From JTS-AC122 sp050246015 (GTDB taxonomy: Bacteria; Planctomycetota; Phycisphaerae; Phycisphaerales; UBA1924), in NCBI GenBank assembly GCA_050246015.1, contig JBFWWU010000003.1, forward strand, positions 62,001 to 126,000: a stretch of 64,000 bases of DNA. The letters are read 5' to 3'. The notes under the pieces were generated by a model. That model ran no database searches. It had not been told where the DNA came from and saw only the letters and a list, made by a program, of their open reading frames with translations. This document shows, piece by piece, positions 7,372 to 16,937 of the stretch (the first letter of the stretch is position 1; each line of letters opens with the position of its first letter). The position numbers were made by a program, and so were the translations under genes.

Positions 7372-8481
7372 TTACTTGCCGGCCTTGAAGAAGGTGCGGA
7401 GGGACTCGAAGATATCGTCGCGGTCGTTGACGCGGCTGGTGACGACCTTCTGCTCGTCCTTGTCCTTGCTCTGGGGGAACGCTTCGCGGAGGACGTTGAG
7501 GAAACTCCCGCTGCCGTAGGGGCTGGTGACCTGGCAGTAGCCGAACATATTGACGATGGGGACGAAGTGCTTCTCGATGAGTTGGACACAGAGGCGGTTG
7601 TCGGCCTCGGAGGAGTTGTCGCCGTCGGAGAAGTGAAAGAGGTAGATGTTCCAATCGACGGGGTCGTAATGGGCGTCGAGGAGTTCCTTGCAGCAGTTGA
7701 AGGCGGAGGAGATGCGGGTTCCGCCGTCTTCGCGGACGGAGAAGAAGGTTTTGCGGTCGACTTCCTGGGCGCTGACGTCGTGGACGATGTATCGGCTCTC
7801 GATACCCTCGTAGTTCCGGCGGAGCCAGGTATCGATCCAGAAGGCTTCGAGGCGGACGAGGTTTTTCTGTTCGTCGCCCATGGATCCTGAGACGTCCATC
7901 ATGTAGACGATGACGGCGTTGGACTGAGGCTTTTTGACTTCGGTCCAACTTCGGAAGCGGAAGTCGTTCTTGATGGGGATGACGATCGGGTTTTCGGGGT
8001 CGTAGGTGCCGAGGCCGATCTGGCGCTTGAGGGCTTCGCGGTAGGAGCGTTTGAAGTGTCGGAGGGAGGCGGGGCCGGTGGGGCGGACGCCGGTGTACTT
8101 GTCCTTGATGGTGGTGAGTTTGTGCTCGCCCTTGGGCTGGATGCGAGGGAGTTTGAGTTCTTCGCCGAGGATGTCGGCGAGTTCTTCGAGGGAGACATCG
8201 ACTTCGAGGATGTGTCGGCCTTCGAGCTCGCCGCCGCCTTGCTTGCCTTGGCCGGGCTTGACGGTCTGGCCCTCGTCGCCCTCGCCCATGCCGACGCCGC
8301 CGGAGTTATCGCCGTAGCGGAAGGTGGGGATGTCGATGTCGTGGACGGGGATGGAGACGTATTTCTGACCTTCCCGGCCGATCATTTCGCCGCGGGCGAT
8401 GAACTTGCGCAGATCCTTGCGGATCTTGCCGCGGATGATCTGGCGGAAGCGCTGGTGGTCTTGCTCGATCTTGTTGACCAT
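7372..8481 (-). CDS. DUF444 / YeaH-family protein
   Basis: This 369-residue protein starts MVNKIEQDHQRFRQIIRGKI (ATG at 8481) and matches the UPF0229/YeaH family throughout: KYVSIPVHDIDIPTFRYGD (40-58), a Gly-rich linker (60-88) and a von Willebrand A-like domain with a MIDAS-type DVSGSM (196-201). A C-terminal GYCQVTSPYGSGSF is followed by KVVTSRVNDRDDIFESLRTFF. In many bacteria the gene is linked to the serine kinase gene prkA (yeaG) and spoVR in a stress-response cluster; neither is visible here. It lies 137 bases upstream of nadA on the same strand. Confidence 0.92.
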   Translation of the reverse strand: MVNKIEQDHQRFRQIIRGKIRKDLRKFIARGEMIGREGQKYVSIPVHDIDIPTFRYGDNSGGVGMGEGDEGQTVKPGQGKQGGGELEGRHILEVDVSLEELADILGEELKLPRIQPKGEHKLTTIKDKYTGVRPTGPASLRHFKRSYREALKRQIGLGTYDPENPIVIPIKNDFRFRSWTEVKKPQSNAVIVYMMDVSGSMGDEQKNLVRLEAFWIDTWLRRNYEGIESRYIVHDVSAQEVDRKTFFSVREDGGTRISSAFNCCKELLDAHYDPVDWNIYLFHFSDGDNSSEADNRLCVQLIEKHFVPIVNMFGYCQVTSPYGSGSFLNVLREAFPQSKDKDEQKVVTSRVNDRDDIFESLRTFFKAGK

Positions 8482-8744
8482 TGGATCGTCCGTGACGAAT
8501 GCCTTCGCGAAGGAAGGTGCGTGTGCACAGCGCACGGGTTCCATCGGCATGGCACGCCGAGGGGTGCACATAATCGGCGAATCAGGTCCGAGAGTCTTAC
8601 CCCGACGGCCTACCTACTGGTTATAGGGCCGGATGGGGGCGTTGGTTCGGGTGGAATGACTGAAACCGAACGGATTGGACAGGAGGACGCCGCAAAGTCA
8701 CTCGTTCCATGCAGGCAGAGGAGGGGTGACGGTGATGACCTAGG

Positions 8745-8774
8745 GGCGTTAGGCGTTAGGCGTTCAGCACTCGG
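8745..8774 (+). repeat. Short heptameric tandem repeat
   Basis: Repeats of GGCGTTA/GGCGTTC followed by AGCACTCGG, spanning the stop codon of the nucleotidyltransferase gene. A closely related array (GGCGTTC units with GGCACTCGG) is found at 49451-49483. This looks like a simple dispersed repeat of no known function. Confidence 0.6.
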
Positions 8775-9540
8775 GTGCGAAGTGTTTGGAGGGCTTGTCC
8801 ACCGTAAGGCGCTCCATCAGCCTGGATGCTTCCTGCACGCATTCCTCGATCGCGTTCGGTCCGGCCGGGTAGCAGAGGCGGCAGACGGCGTCGTACATCT
8901 CGCGGGGCAGGTCGTCATGGAGGTAGCGGAAACCGTAGTCGTAGCGGTCCGGACAGTGGACGCATCGCAGGACATCGACGAGGGATCGCAGGACGAGCGA
9001 GTGATAGAAGTGAGCGGCGTCGATGGGGCGATCACGCAGGGCCTGCTTGGGCGCGAGGTGACGGAAGAGTTGGAACCGGACGCGCGACTCTTCGAGCCGT
9101 TTGTTCACGGCGGCGTCGATGGCGGCGCGATCGACGTGGCGAATGACAACATCGGCGTCTTTGTCGAAGAGGGCATGCATGGTGCCGTGGCGTTCGACCT
9201 CGAACCAGGGGTGAGGCGTGCCTTGCTCGATGATGACCCAATCGACCATGAGCCATTCGGGCGCGTGCTGGAGTTGATAGAAGGCCTGGTGGAAGCCGTG
9301 CCAGGTCGGCATGGGGAGGCGCCACCGGAGGCGGATGGGGGAAATGGAAAGGAGGGCGGCGTCGATGCGCGAGGCGGCGTGTTCGATAGCGCCTGGGCGG
9401 ACGATGAGGAAGAGGTCGATGTCGGATCGTTCGTCGGCGCGAGCGGTGGCGTCGGAGCCGCCGAGGGCGGCGGCGCGGATCAGCGGGTCGGGCTGGAGGG
9501 AGGCGGTGAGGGCCGCGATGATGGATTCACGGGTCAGCAT
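8764..9540 (-). CDS. Nucleotidyltransferase-domain protein
   Basis: The 258-residue product begins MLTRESIIAALTASL (ATG at 9540). It carries a Pol-beta-like nucleotidyltransferase signature: GGSD (27-30), followed ten residues later by DID (40-42), then LFLIV. The remainder has several aromatic and His-rich segments (WHGFHQAFYQLQHAPEW) and a helical C terminus with three Cys. Members of this superfamily transfer nucleotides to antibiotics, proteins or RNA, and the substrate cannot be assigned. Its final codons and stop overlap a short heptameric repeat at 8745-8774. Confidence 0.8.
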   Translation of the reverse strand: MLTRESIIAALTASLQPDPLIRAAALGGSDATARADERSDIDLFLIVRPGAIEHAASRIDAALLSISPIRLRWRLPMPTWHGFHQAFYQLQHAPEWLMVDWVIIEQGTPHPWFEVERHGTMHALFDKDADVVIRHVDRAAIDAAVNKRLEESRVRFQLFRHLAPKQALRDRPIDAAHFYHSLVLRSLVDVLRCVHCPDRYDYGFRYLHDDLPREMYDAVCRLCYPAGPNAIEECVQEASRLMERLTVDKPSKHFAPEC

Positions 9541-9645
9541 GGACAGGATACCGGCTGGAGGGTCGCTGGGGAGCAACGGGATCGCGCGCGGCGGATGCCG
9601 CGGGGAGATCGGTCAATCGGTTGATAGGCCGCGACGGAGAGGCGA

Positions 9646-10761
9646 TTAGACGTTGAAAAGGAAGTGGCAGACGTCGCCGTCCTGCATGACGTAGTTCTTG
9701 CCTTCGACGCGGAGTTTGCCGGCGTCCTTGATGGCCTTTTCGCTTTTGAAATGGACGAGGTCATCGACGGAGTAGATTTCGGCGCGGATGAACCCGCGTT
9801 CGAAGTCGGTGTGGATGACGCCGGCGGCCTCCGGGGCGGTGGCGCCGACGGGGATGGTCCAGGCGCGGATTTCCTTTGGGCCGGCGGTGTAATAGGACTG
9901 AAGCCCGAGGAGGTGGTAGGCGGCGCGTGCCAGGGCGGAGAGGGCGGGCTCGTCCATGCCGAGGCTCTGGAGCATCTCGAGGCGATCGGCGTCGGCAAGG
10001 TCGGCGAGTTCGGACTCGATCTTGGCGGAGACGGGGACGACGTCGAAGTCCGGGTCGCCGCCGTGGGACTTGACCCAGTCGCGGACCTTCATGGCCAGGG
10101 GCCCGCGGCCGTGGGGGTCGTCTTCGCTGACGTTGGCGACGAAGAGGGTCTTCTTGGCGGTGATAAGGCCCAGGCCCTTGAGGGCCTTTGCCTGTTCGGG
10201 CTCGTCGACTCTGAAGGAGAGGGCGGGCATGCCGTCGGAGAGGATGGGGAGGAGTTTTTTCAGGACTTCGTATCGAGCGATGTCGGCGGGGTCGCGGCTC
10301 TTGGCGGCCCGTTCGGCCTTTCCGATCGAGCCCTCGACGGTTTGCAGATCGGCGAGGACGAGTTCGGTCGCGATGGTCTCCAGGTCGCGGACGGGATCGA
10401 CGGACCCCTCGACGTGGGTGATGTCTTCGCCGCCCGGCGCTTTCTCGAAGCAGCGCACGACCTGGACGATGGCGTCGACCTCGCGGATGTGGGAGAGGAA
10501 CTTGTTGCCCAGGCCTTCGCCGACGGAGGCGCCGCGAACGATGCCGGCGATATCAACCAGCCGGAGCGAAGCGGGGATGATCTTCTGGGAATCGATGTAG
10601 TGCCTGATGGTGGCGAGTCGCGGATCGGGGATGGCGACGACGCCGACGTTGGGCTCGATGGTGGCGAAGGGGTAGTTGGCGGCGAGGGCGCCGGCCTTGG
10701 TGAGGGCGTTGAAGAGCGTTGATTTTCCGACGTTGGGCAGACCGACGATACCGGCTTCCAT
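9646..10761 (-). CDS. ychF: Redox-regulated ATPase/GTPase YchF (Obg family)
   Basis: The 371-residue protein starts MEAGIVGLPNVGKSTLFNAL with an intact P-loop, followed by switch II LVDIAGIVRGASVGEGLGNKF. NVSE sits in place of NKxD, which is the YchF hallmark that shifts nucleotide preference toward ATP. The C-terminal TGS domain is recognisable (EIRAWTIPVGATAPEAAGVI, then TDFERGFIRAEI and HFLFNV at the end). YchF binds ribosomes and is implicated in stress responses. The ATG at 10761 is chosen because the P-loop must lie near the N terminus; the longer frame to 10914 is low-complexity. Confidence 0.97.
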   Translation of the reverse strand: MEAGIVGLPNVGKSTLFNALTKAGALAANYPFATIEPNVGVVAIPDPRLATIRHYIDSQKIIPASLRLVDIAGIVRGASVGEGLGNKFLSHIREVDAIVQVVRCFEKAPGGEDITHVEGSVDPVRDLETIATELVLADLQTVEGSIGKAERAAKSRDPADIARYEVLKKLLPILSDGMPALSFRVDEPEQAKALKGLGLITAKKTLFVANVSEDDPHGRGPLAMKVRDWVKSHGGDPDFDVVPVSAKIESELADLADADRLEMLQSLGMDEPALSALARAAYHLLGLQSYYTAGPKEIRAWTIPVGATAPEAAGVIHTDFERGFIRAEIYSVDDLVHFKSEKAIKDAGKLRVEGKNYVMQDGDVCHFLFNV

Positions 10762-10895
10762 GACAAGTCCTTCGAGAAACGCGGCGAGCCGGGACCATGC
10801 CCCAGAAGGCGGGCCCAGACCCTGCCCCCGTACACACGGCGGAGACTGACGCGGGGCCAATGGTAGCGGGGTCGCGATGCACACTACGATGGAGC

Positions 10896-12563
10896 ATGAA
10901 CCGAGTCTGGGCACGAGGGACGTTGCCGGCGGAAACGATCGGGCATGGCGTCGGGCGAGCCGCGGGAGCGTGGCGCGTGATGGGGGGCGTGTGGCTGCTC
11001 GCGCTCGTGCTGGGGTGTGCCGCGGCGGCGCACGGACAGGGAGGGTTCAGGGTGCGGTTCGACGCGGGGGTTCGGCCGGCGCCGGCGTCGGGACGCTTGG
11101 TGATTTACTTGAAGAAGTCGGGCTCGCACGCGGAAGGGGGCGAGCCGGCGGACGGGCCGTTCTTTGATGACCCGCAGCCGATGTACGGGCTCGACGTGAA
11201 GGGCCTGAAGCCCGGGGAATGGATGGTCGTGAACGACGGGACGCTGGCGGGGACGAAGGAGAACGAGGGGGCGAGGCCTCGGGTGTTCCCCGTGCCGTTG
11301 TCGCGGCTGGCGCCGGGGCCATACCAGGTGCAGGCGGTGCTCGACATGAAGCGGGAGAACAGTTCGTGGCGCCGCGAAGTGGGCAACCTGTACTCGGACG
11401 TCATCTCAATGAACGTGGATCCGGGTCAGGCGCGGAACAGGCCGGTCGATATTGTGCTGTCGAGCGAGGTGGCGGAGCGGGGCACGGCGGCGAAGAGGGC
11501 GGGAGTCGAGTTTCTTGAGGTTCGATCGGAGTTGCTGTCGCGATTCCGAGGCGGTGATGTGATGCTGCGGGCCGGTGTCGTGCTCCCGGAGAACTACGAC
11601 GCGGCGCGCCCCGGCGGGTATCCGGCGGTGTACGAAGTCCCGGGCTTCGGCGGGGATCATGAAGGGGCGATCGCGCACGCGCGTCACCGGGGCCGGACCG
11701 ACGGCACGGATCCCGTAAGCGTCCTGAACCGCAGCGCGTTCTGGATCGTGCTTGATCCCGAGGGGCCCAACGGGCATCACCTGTTTGCGAACTCGGCGAA
11801 CAACGGGCCGGTGGGCGATGCGCTGGTGAAGGAGTTGATCCCCGCGCTAGAGAATAAGTACAACGTGTCCCGGGCGCCGGCGGGGCGGCTGCTGCGCGGA
11901 CACTCATCCGGAGGGTGGTCGACGCTCTGGCTGGCGACGGAGTATCCGGAGACATTCGGCGCGGCGTGGTCGACGTCGCCGGATCCGGTTGACTTCCGCA
12001 AGTTCCAGTCGATCAACATCTACCGCGGGCCGAACGCGTACACCAGCGGCGGGAGCGAGGTGCCGAGCTATCGAAGAGCGGGGTCGGTGCGGATGACGGT
12101 GCGGCAGGAGAACGCGATGGAGGAGGTGCTGGGGCCGGACAACACGTCGGGGCAGCAGTGGGATTCGTGGTTTGCGGTGTTCGGCCCGCGCACGGAGCGG
12201 GGCACGCCGGCGGCGGCATGGGACGCGGCGAGCGGCGCCATCGACCACGTGGTGACGGAGCAGTACAAGGCATACGACATCGCGGACCGGCTGCGGCGCG
12301 ACGCGGCGAAGTACGGGCCGATCTTCAAGCAGCGCGTGAGGATCATCGTCGGTGACGAGGACAACTACTACCTCAACGAAGCCGTGGCGCTTCTTGAGGA
12401 CGAGGTCAATGCGCTCAACTTCCTCACGCTCCCCGAGGGGTCGCACGGCTCGATCACCATCGTACCCGGTCGCGACCATGGGTCGATCTTCATGACGCCG
12501 CAGATGCAGAGCATCCCGCGTGAGATGGTCGAGCACCTGAGGCGGGCCGGGTATGTGAACTAG
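10896..12563 (+). CDS. Exported putative esterase (alpha/beta hydrolase)
   Basis: The product is 555 residues from the ATG at 10896. A long N-terminal region ends in the hydrophobic core VMGGVWLLALVLGC (28-41), a signal peptide with a possible lipobox at Cys41. A beta-rich domain follows, then an esterase-D/Fes-type alpha/beta hydrolase domain. That domain has YPAVYEVPGFGGD and a nucleophile elbow GHSSGGW (335-341, Ser337), and the C-terminal PEGSHGSI and GRDHGSIF offer catalytic His candidates. The substrate is unknown; secreted esterases of this class act on esters of polysaccharides or siderophores. A 6-bp-stem hairpin follows the stop directly. Confidence 0.85.
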   Translation: MNRVWARGTLPAETIGHGVGRAAGAWRVMGGVWLLALVLGCAAAAHGQGGFRVRFDAGVRPAPASGRLVIYLKKSGSHAEGGEPADGPFFDDPQPMYGLDVKGLKPGEWMVVNDGTLAGTKENEGARPRVFPVPLSRLAPGPYQVQAVLDMKRENSSWRREVGNLYSDVISMNVDPGQARNRPVDIVLSSEVAERGTAAKRAGVEFLEVRSELLSRFRGGDVMLRAGVVLPENYDAARPGGYPAVYEVPGFGGDHEGAIAHARHRGRTDGTDPVSVLNRSAFWIVLDPEGPNGHHLFANSANNGPVGDALVKELIPALENKYNVSRAPAGRLLRGHSSGGWSTLWLATEYPETFGAAWSTSPDPVDFRKFQSINIYRGPNAYTSGGSEVPSYRRAGSVRMTVRQENAMEEVLGPDNTSGQQWDSWFAVFGPRTERGTPAAAWDAASGAIDHVVTEQYKAYDIADRLRRDAAKYGPIFKQRVRIIVGDEDNYYLNEAVALLEDEVNALNFLTLPEGSHGSITIVPGRDHGSIFMTPQMQSIPREMVEHLRRAGYVN

Positions 12564-12584
12564 CCCGCTTGCGCGGCGAGCGGG
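12564..12584 (+). terminator. Possible terminator hairpin after esterase gene
   Basis: CCCGCT (12564-12569) pairs with AGCGGG (12579-12584) across a 9-nt loop, starting at the first base after the stop codon. No T-tract follows, so it would be a weak or Rho-assisted terminator at best. Confidence 0.35.
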
Positions 12585-12664
12585 ACGGGACCGCGCGCGG
12601 GGGCGACGGGCGTATTCTCTCTCTGGACACGCGCGATGGGAGCGCGGCACACACGGAGCACGAC

Positions 12665-13210
12665 ATGGACGCACGCGACCTGCTGGCCGAATCGGTCCTT
12701 TCGACCAAACTGCTGCTGGCGCGATACCTGGCGGGGTTTGACGAGTCGTCGCGGACACGACAGGCGGCGGGGCTGCCGAATCACGTCGCGTGGAACCTCG
12801 GGCACTGCGCGCTGACGATGCACCGCATCGCGAACCTGTTCGCCTCGGACCCGCCGACGATGGCCGGGCCGCTGCCGGAGCGTGATTTCATCGTGGGTGA
12901 CGGCACGAAGGGGGACGGGGCACGGTTCGATTCCGAGTCGGTCAGTTTCGCGTCGCAGCCGATGGACGAGCCGGGGCGCTACCCGTCGCTGGTGCGTGCC
13001 GCGGCGATCTATGACGCGGCGTGCGAGCGTCTGGCCGCGGTCATCCGCGCAACACCGGAGTCGAAACTGTCGCAGATGGTGAGTTGGGGCAGCGGCGCCC
13101 AGGTGCCTCTGTGGTCGGTGGGGACGCGCATGGTGTTCCACAACGGGTTTCACACGGGGCAGATCGCGGATCTTCGTCGAGCGCTGGGGTTCAAGTCGAT
13201 TTTTTCGTAA
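12665..13210 (+). CDS. DinB/YfiT-like four-helix metalloprotein
   Basis: The 181-residue protein starts MDARDLLAESVLSTKLLLARYL. It has the DinB-like pattern of a His in the second helix (NHVAWNLGHCALTMHRI, about 39-55) and a C-terminal His pair (FHNGFHTGQIADLRRALG, about 158-175), the usual three-His metal site of this superfamily. Functions include thiol-dependent transfer reactions and stress responses, but this one is not assignable. The 101 bases after the esterase gene are enough for its own promoter. The start at 12665 is chosen over a longer Arg-rich frame. Confidence 0.85.
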   Translation: MDARDLLAESVLSTKLLLARYLAGFDESSRTRQAAGLPNHVAWNLGHCALTMHRIANLFASDPPTMAGPLPERDFIVGDGTKGDGARFDSESVSFASQPMDEPGRYPSLVRAAAIYDAACERLAAVIRATPESKLSQMVSWGSGAQVPLWSVGTRMVFHNGFHTGQIADLRRALGFKSIFS

Positions 13211-13251
13211 CGGGCGCATCGGGCGTAGGCGTCGGAGCCTGGGGGAGCGCG

Positions 13252-15159
13252 TCAGCCGGGGTTGGCCAGGGAGTTCATCATGCGGATGAGCCGGGTAAGC
13301 CGGGCCGGGATGATGGCCTGCTCGATGCGTCGGTCACCCAGCGCGCCCTGGGTGAAGAGACAGCCGGCCCCGGAGCCGACGACGAGCGTGGGCAGGTTCT
13401 TGACGCCGGCTTCGGATTCGGCGTCTCGGAGCCGGGTCATCAAGGGGACGCGCTGAGAGGGATTGACGACTCGGACGATGGCGAGGTTGGGGGTCGCGCA
13501 GGCGTCGCCGGGCATGAGACGGTCGGCGAGGATGCGGATGGGATCGCAGGCGGGCTCGAGGTCGACGACGATCGGGTGGATGGGTTTGGGGATCAGGGCC
13601 CGGACCTCGTCGATGAACGCGGCGCTGGGATCGGCGCTCATGGAGAGCATCTGGATCCGCAGGTCGAGGGCTTCGTCCGGGACGGCGGTGCAGAGTTTCT
13701 GCACGAAGTCGCGGGGGATCGAAAGGAACTCGATAAACTCCTCGATGGGGTAGACGACCTCGTTGCCGCTGGAGCCCAGGAGCAGGGCGTGGGCGAGGCG
13801 GTTGGCGAGCGCGAGGGTGGCGATGGATTCGGCCATGCGCGGGGCGAGGCTGCGGATGTTGCTGACGCCCAGGTGGTGCAGCGCGATGGGGTTGAGGGTC
13901 TCGATCGAGAAGTTCCACTCGCGCAGGAGCCGGTCCATCAGGTCGGCGTGGTTGATCAGGAGCAGGCGGGATTCGACGGTTTCCAGCGGCATCTCGAGGT
14001 GGTCGGCGACGTCGATCACGCCGGCGTACTCGTCTCCCAATCGTTCGGCGTAGATGACGCGCCCGACGTCGTGCAGGAGCCCGGCGGTGAAGAGGGCGTC
14101 GATCTGATCCGTGCCGCACTTGCGGTGAGCCGCGATCTTCGACGCGATCATCCCGCAGGCGATGGAGTGTTCCCAGAACCAATCGGCCTTGACGCGATTG
14201 GCCAGGTCCACCGTGCCGAAGCGGTCGATGAGTTGAAGGCCCAGGATGGTGGAGCGGATCTGCGCGACGCCGATGCGTGACACGGCCTTGTTGACGGTGT
14301 CGATGCGTTCGCCGCGCGTATACAAGGGGGAGTTGGCGACCTTGAGCACCCTGAGGGAGAGGGCCTGATCCTGCTTGATGGCCTTGGCGATGCTGTCGAT
14401 GGAGGCGGTTGACGTAGAGGTGAGGCGCAGGACCTGCTGAGCGGCGGGCTTGAGGGCGCGGACGTCGGCGTGCTCGACGCGTTCGAGCAGGGCGGCGCGG
14501 CTCATCAGCGGCTTGAGCGCCTTGAGTTCGGTCGAGGCGCGCTGGATATCGAGCGGCTCGCCTTCCAACTGCAGGACGCTGACGCGCATGGACTCGCGGT
14601 CTTCCTCGTCCGACGGCGGGGAGGATGGGTGAGGCTCGGTGGATGCCGGCTCGGGGTCGGGCGGGGAGGGCGCGATGACGGCGGTCGCCGCGCCGTGCGG
14701 CGCGGGCTCGCTGGCGGCGGCGGCCGCGCGGGCGGCGGGTTCTCTGATGGCTCGACGGGCCGAGGGCGCCGTCGGGACGGACGGAGCATCGGCGTGGGCC
14801 AGGAGCCGGCGCACGCGTGAAGTCACTTCGGCGACAAGGCGCTCGTCCTTGACGAGCACACCCTGGACGCCGATGCGGGCGATACGGAGGATGACGTCGC
14901 GCACGGGCGTAGCGGAGACCATGAGCACGGGGATGCGCGCGGTGGCGGGGTCGGCGCGTAGCGCTTCCAGGCATGAGACGCCGTCGCGTCCGGGCATCTC
15001 CAGGTCAAGGAGGATGACATCGGGCGACCGGCGGCGTGCCAGGCCCAGGCCTTCGTCGGCGGAAGCGGCGACCAGGACTTCGAGCCCGTGGCGCCCGAGC
15101 ATCACGCCGAGCATGTCGCGAAACTCTCGCGCGTCATCAATCACCAGCACACGTGACAT
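13252..15159 (-). CDS. Response regulator receiver-HDOD domain protein
   Basis: The product has 635 residues. The N-terminal receiver domain (1-120) keeps its acidic pocket (VIDDA, 6-10), the phosphoacceptor Asp52 in VILLDLEMPGRDG and the conserved Thr/Ser-type switch in LMVSATP. A Pro/Ala-rich linker (about 125-190) leads to an HDOD domain (about 215-420) containing LLHDVGRVIY, so the HD pair is kept. The C-terminal 200 residues are less conserved. HDOD proteins scaffold signalling for motility, biofilm or cell-cycle control. No cognate histidine kinase is adjacent, so the input is unknown. It is a single-gene unit, convergent with the DinB-like gene. Confidence 0.92.
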   Translation of the reverse strand: MSRVLVIDDAREFRDMLGVMLGRHGLEVLVAASADEGLGLARRRSPDVILLDLEMPGRDGVSCLEALRADPATARIPVLMVSATPVRDVILRIARIGVQGVLVKDERLVAEVTSRVRRLLAHADAPSVPTAPSARRAIREPAARAAAAASEPAPHGAATAVIAPSPPDPEPASTEPHPSSPPSDEEDRESMRVSVLQLEGEPLDIQRASTELKALKPLMSRAALLERVEHADVRALKPAAQQVLRLTSTSTASIDSIAKAIKQDQALSLRVLKVANSPLYTRGERIDTVNKAVSRIGVAQIRSTILGLQLIDRFGTVDLANRVKADWFWEHSIACGMIASKIAAHRKCGTDQIDALFTAGLLHDVGRVIYAERLGDEYAGVIDVADHLEMPLETVESRLLLINHADLMDRLLREWNFSIETLNPIALHHLGVSNIRSLAPRMAESIATLALANRLAHALLLGSSGNEVVYPIEEFIEFLSIPRDFVQKLCTAVPDEALDLRIQMLSMSADPSAAFIDEVRALIPKPIHPIVVDLEPACDPIRILADRLMPGDACATPNLAIVRVVNPSQRVPLMTRLRDAESEAGVKNLPTLVVGSGAGCLFTQGALGDRRIEQAIIPARLTRLIRMMNSLANPG

Positions 15160-15350
15160 ATCGGACCTCTTCGCCTTGATCGGGTCATTGCCAACGACGG
15201 CTTATCGACCGGTGACGGTGCCGGGCGTAGCCAGAGGGGGCGCTGGCGGGGGTTATCGCGCGATCTGTAGGGGATGGAGGGAACGGGACGGCGTGGCCCG
15301 GAGAGAGGCACGGTTGAGGGCGGGGCGAAGACGGGGGCAGGGGCGCCGGC

Positions 15351-16937
15351 TTATCGAACATCGGAGGGGGCAGGGTTGTGCCAGCGGCGGCCGTCGCGGG
15401 CCATGAGTTCGTCGCCGGAGGCGGGGCCCCAGGAGTTGGCGGGGTATTCCTGGATGCCGGCGCGGAGGGCGTCGTGGTGGAGGAAGGGGTCGCAGATGCG
15501 CCACCCGGATTCGACTTCATCGCGGTGCTTATACAGGGTGCGGTCGCCGCGGATGGCGTCGAGGATGAGCGGGCCGTAGGCCTCGATGGGTTCGCCGCCG
15601 AAGCGTTCGACGTAATCGAGATCGAGTTTGGCGGAGTCGATGTGGAGTCCACCGCCGCCCCCGCCGGGGACCTTGCCCTCGATGCGCAGGCTGATGCCTT
15701 CGCGCGGGGCGATGTTGATGATGAGGCGGTTGCCGGGGCGGTCCGCCGCCGCGGGGTCCAGGTTGCGGAAGAGGCTCGTTGGAGGCTGCTTGAACTGGAC
15801 GACGATCTCGGTGAGTTTGGCAGCGAGTTTCTTACCGCTGCGCAAGTAGAACGGGACGCCGGCCCAACGCCAGTTGTCGATGGCGATCTTCATGGCGGCG
15901 TAGGTCTCGGTGCGGCGACCGGCGTCGACGCCGTTTTCGTTCTGGTAAGCGGGCTCGCCGCTGGCGGCGTCGGGCCCGTAGCGTCCGAAGGCGCCCCACT
16001 GTGGGATGCGGTCCCTGGGGACGGGCGGAGCGGCGAGGAACAACTTGATCTTCTCGCGCATGATGGCGTCGGCGTTGTACGAACTGGGGGGCTCGATGGC
16101 GACCATCGCGAGCACCTGTAGGAGGTGGGACTGGATCATGTCGCGCATGGCGCCGGCGGTGTCGTAGAAGTTGGCGGCGCGGGAGCCGACACCGACCGTC
16201 TCCGCCGCCGTTACCTGGATGTGGTCGACGTAGTTGCGGTTCCAGACGGGCTCGAAGATGGTGTTGGCGAAGCGCAGGACGAGGATGTTCTGGACGAGTT
16301 CCTTGCCGAGGTAATGATCGATGCGGAAGGTGGCCTCTTCCTCGAAGACGCGTCCCAGGGCGCGGTTGAGGGACGCGGCGGACTTGAGATCGCTGCCGAA
16401 GGGCTTTTCGATGATGATCCGTTGCCACGATGACTCGCTGGGGTTGAGTGAACACCAGCGCTTGCCTTCGACGACGAGCCCGGCGGAGCCGATGTTGGCG
16501 ATGATCGGCTCGTAGAGGTCGGGGGAGACGGAGAGGTAGAAGAGGACGTTGGGGGTGCCGGAGGGCTTGACGATGCCGGCTTCCTTCGCGAGCGAGTTGA
16601 TGCGGTCTTGCAGAGCGCCGAAGGCCTCGGGGTCGGTGGCGTCGAGGGGGAGGTAGTGCACGCGCTGGGCGAACCCGCCGGGATTGCCGGACCCGGACCA
16701 CCTGGATTCATCGAAGTGGCCGGAGAACTTCTGGACCGAGGGCTTGACCTTGGCGCGGAAGTCGTCGTCGGACATGGGGGTGCGCGAGACGCCGAGGATG
16801 GACGCGCCGCGCGGGAGCGCGCCTTGGCGGTCCAGGTCGTACAACGACGGGATGAGTTTGCGGTGGGTGAGATCGCCGGAGGCGCCGAAGATGACGATGA
16901 CGCAGGGCTCGGCGGCGGCTGTCGGGGTGGTTCCCAT
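15351..16937 (-). CDS. zwf: Glucose-6-phosphate 1-dehydrogenase
   Basis: This 528-residue enzyme oxidises glucose-6-phosphate to 6-phosphogluconolactone with NAD(P)+. It shows the coenzyme site IFGASGDLTHRKLIPSLY (16-33), the EKPFG motif (177-181) and the signature RIDHYLGKELVQN (205-217) holding the catalytic His and substrate Lys. The C-terminal half has SGKKLAAKLTEIVVQFK and a final GWRICDPFL, as in the family. A Gly-rich stretch (PGGGGGG) is a small local insertion. The ATG at 16937 (MGTTPTAAAE) is chosen because the fold starts just after it. No pgl or gnd lies beside it. Confidence 0.96.
   Translation of the reverse strand: MGTTPTAAAEPCVIVIFGASGDLTHRKLIPSLYDLDRQGALPRGASILGVSRTPMSDDDFRAKVKPSVQKFSGHFDESRWSGSGNPGGFAQRVHYLPLDATDPEAFGALQDRINSLAKEAGIVKPSGTPNVLFYLSVSPDLYEPIIANIGSAGLVVEGKRWCSLNPSESSWQRIIIEKPFGSDLKSAASLNRALGRVFEEEATFRIDHYLGKELVQNILVLRFANTIFEPVWNRNYVDHIQVTAAETVGVGSRAANFYDTAGAMRDMIQSHLLQVLAMVAIEPPSSYNADAIMREKIKLFLAAPPVPRDRIPQWGAFGRYGPDAASGEPAYQNENGVDAGRRTETYAAMKIAIDNWRWAGVPFYLRSGKKLAAKLTEIVVQFKQPPTSLFRNLDPAAADRPGNRLIINIAPREGISLRIEGKVPGGGGGGLHIDSAKLDLDYVERFGGEPIEAYGPLILDAIRGDRTLYKHRDEVESGWRICDPFLHHDALRAGIQEYPANSWGPASGDELMARDGRRWHNPAPSDVR

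Noticed and set aside
7235..7948. N-terminal extension of the nadA frame
   Set aside because: Arg/Pro-rich, antisense to DUF444; NadA homologues start near MLWQPSLPDS.
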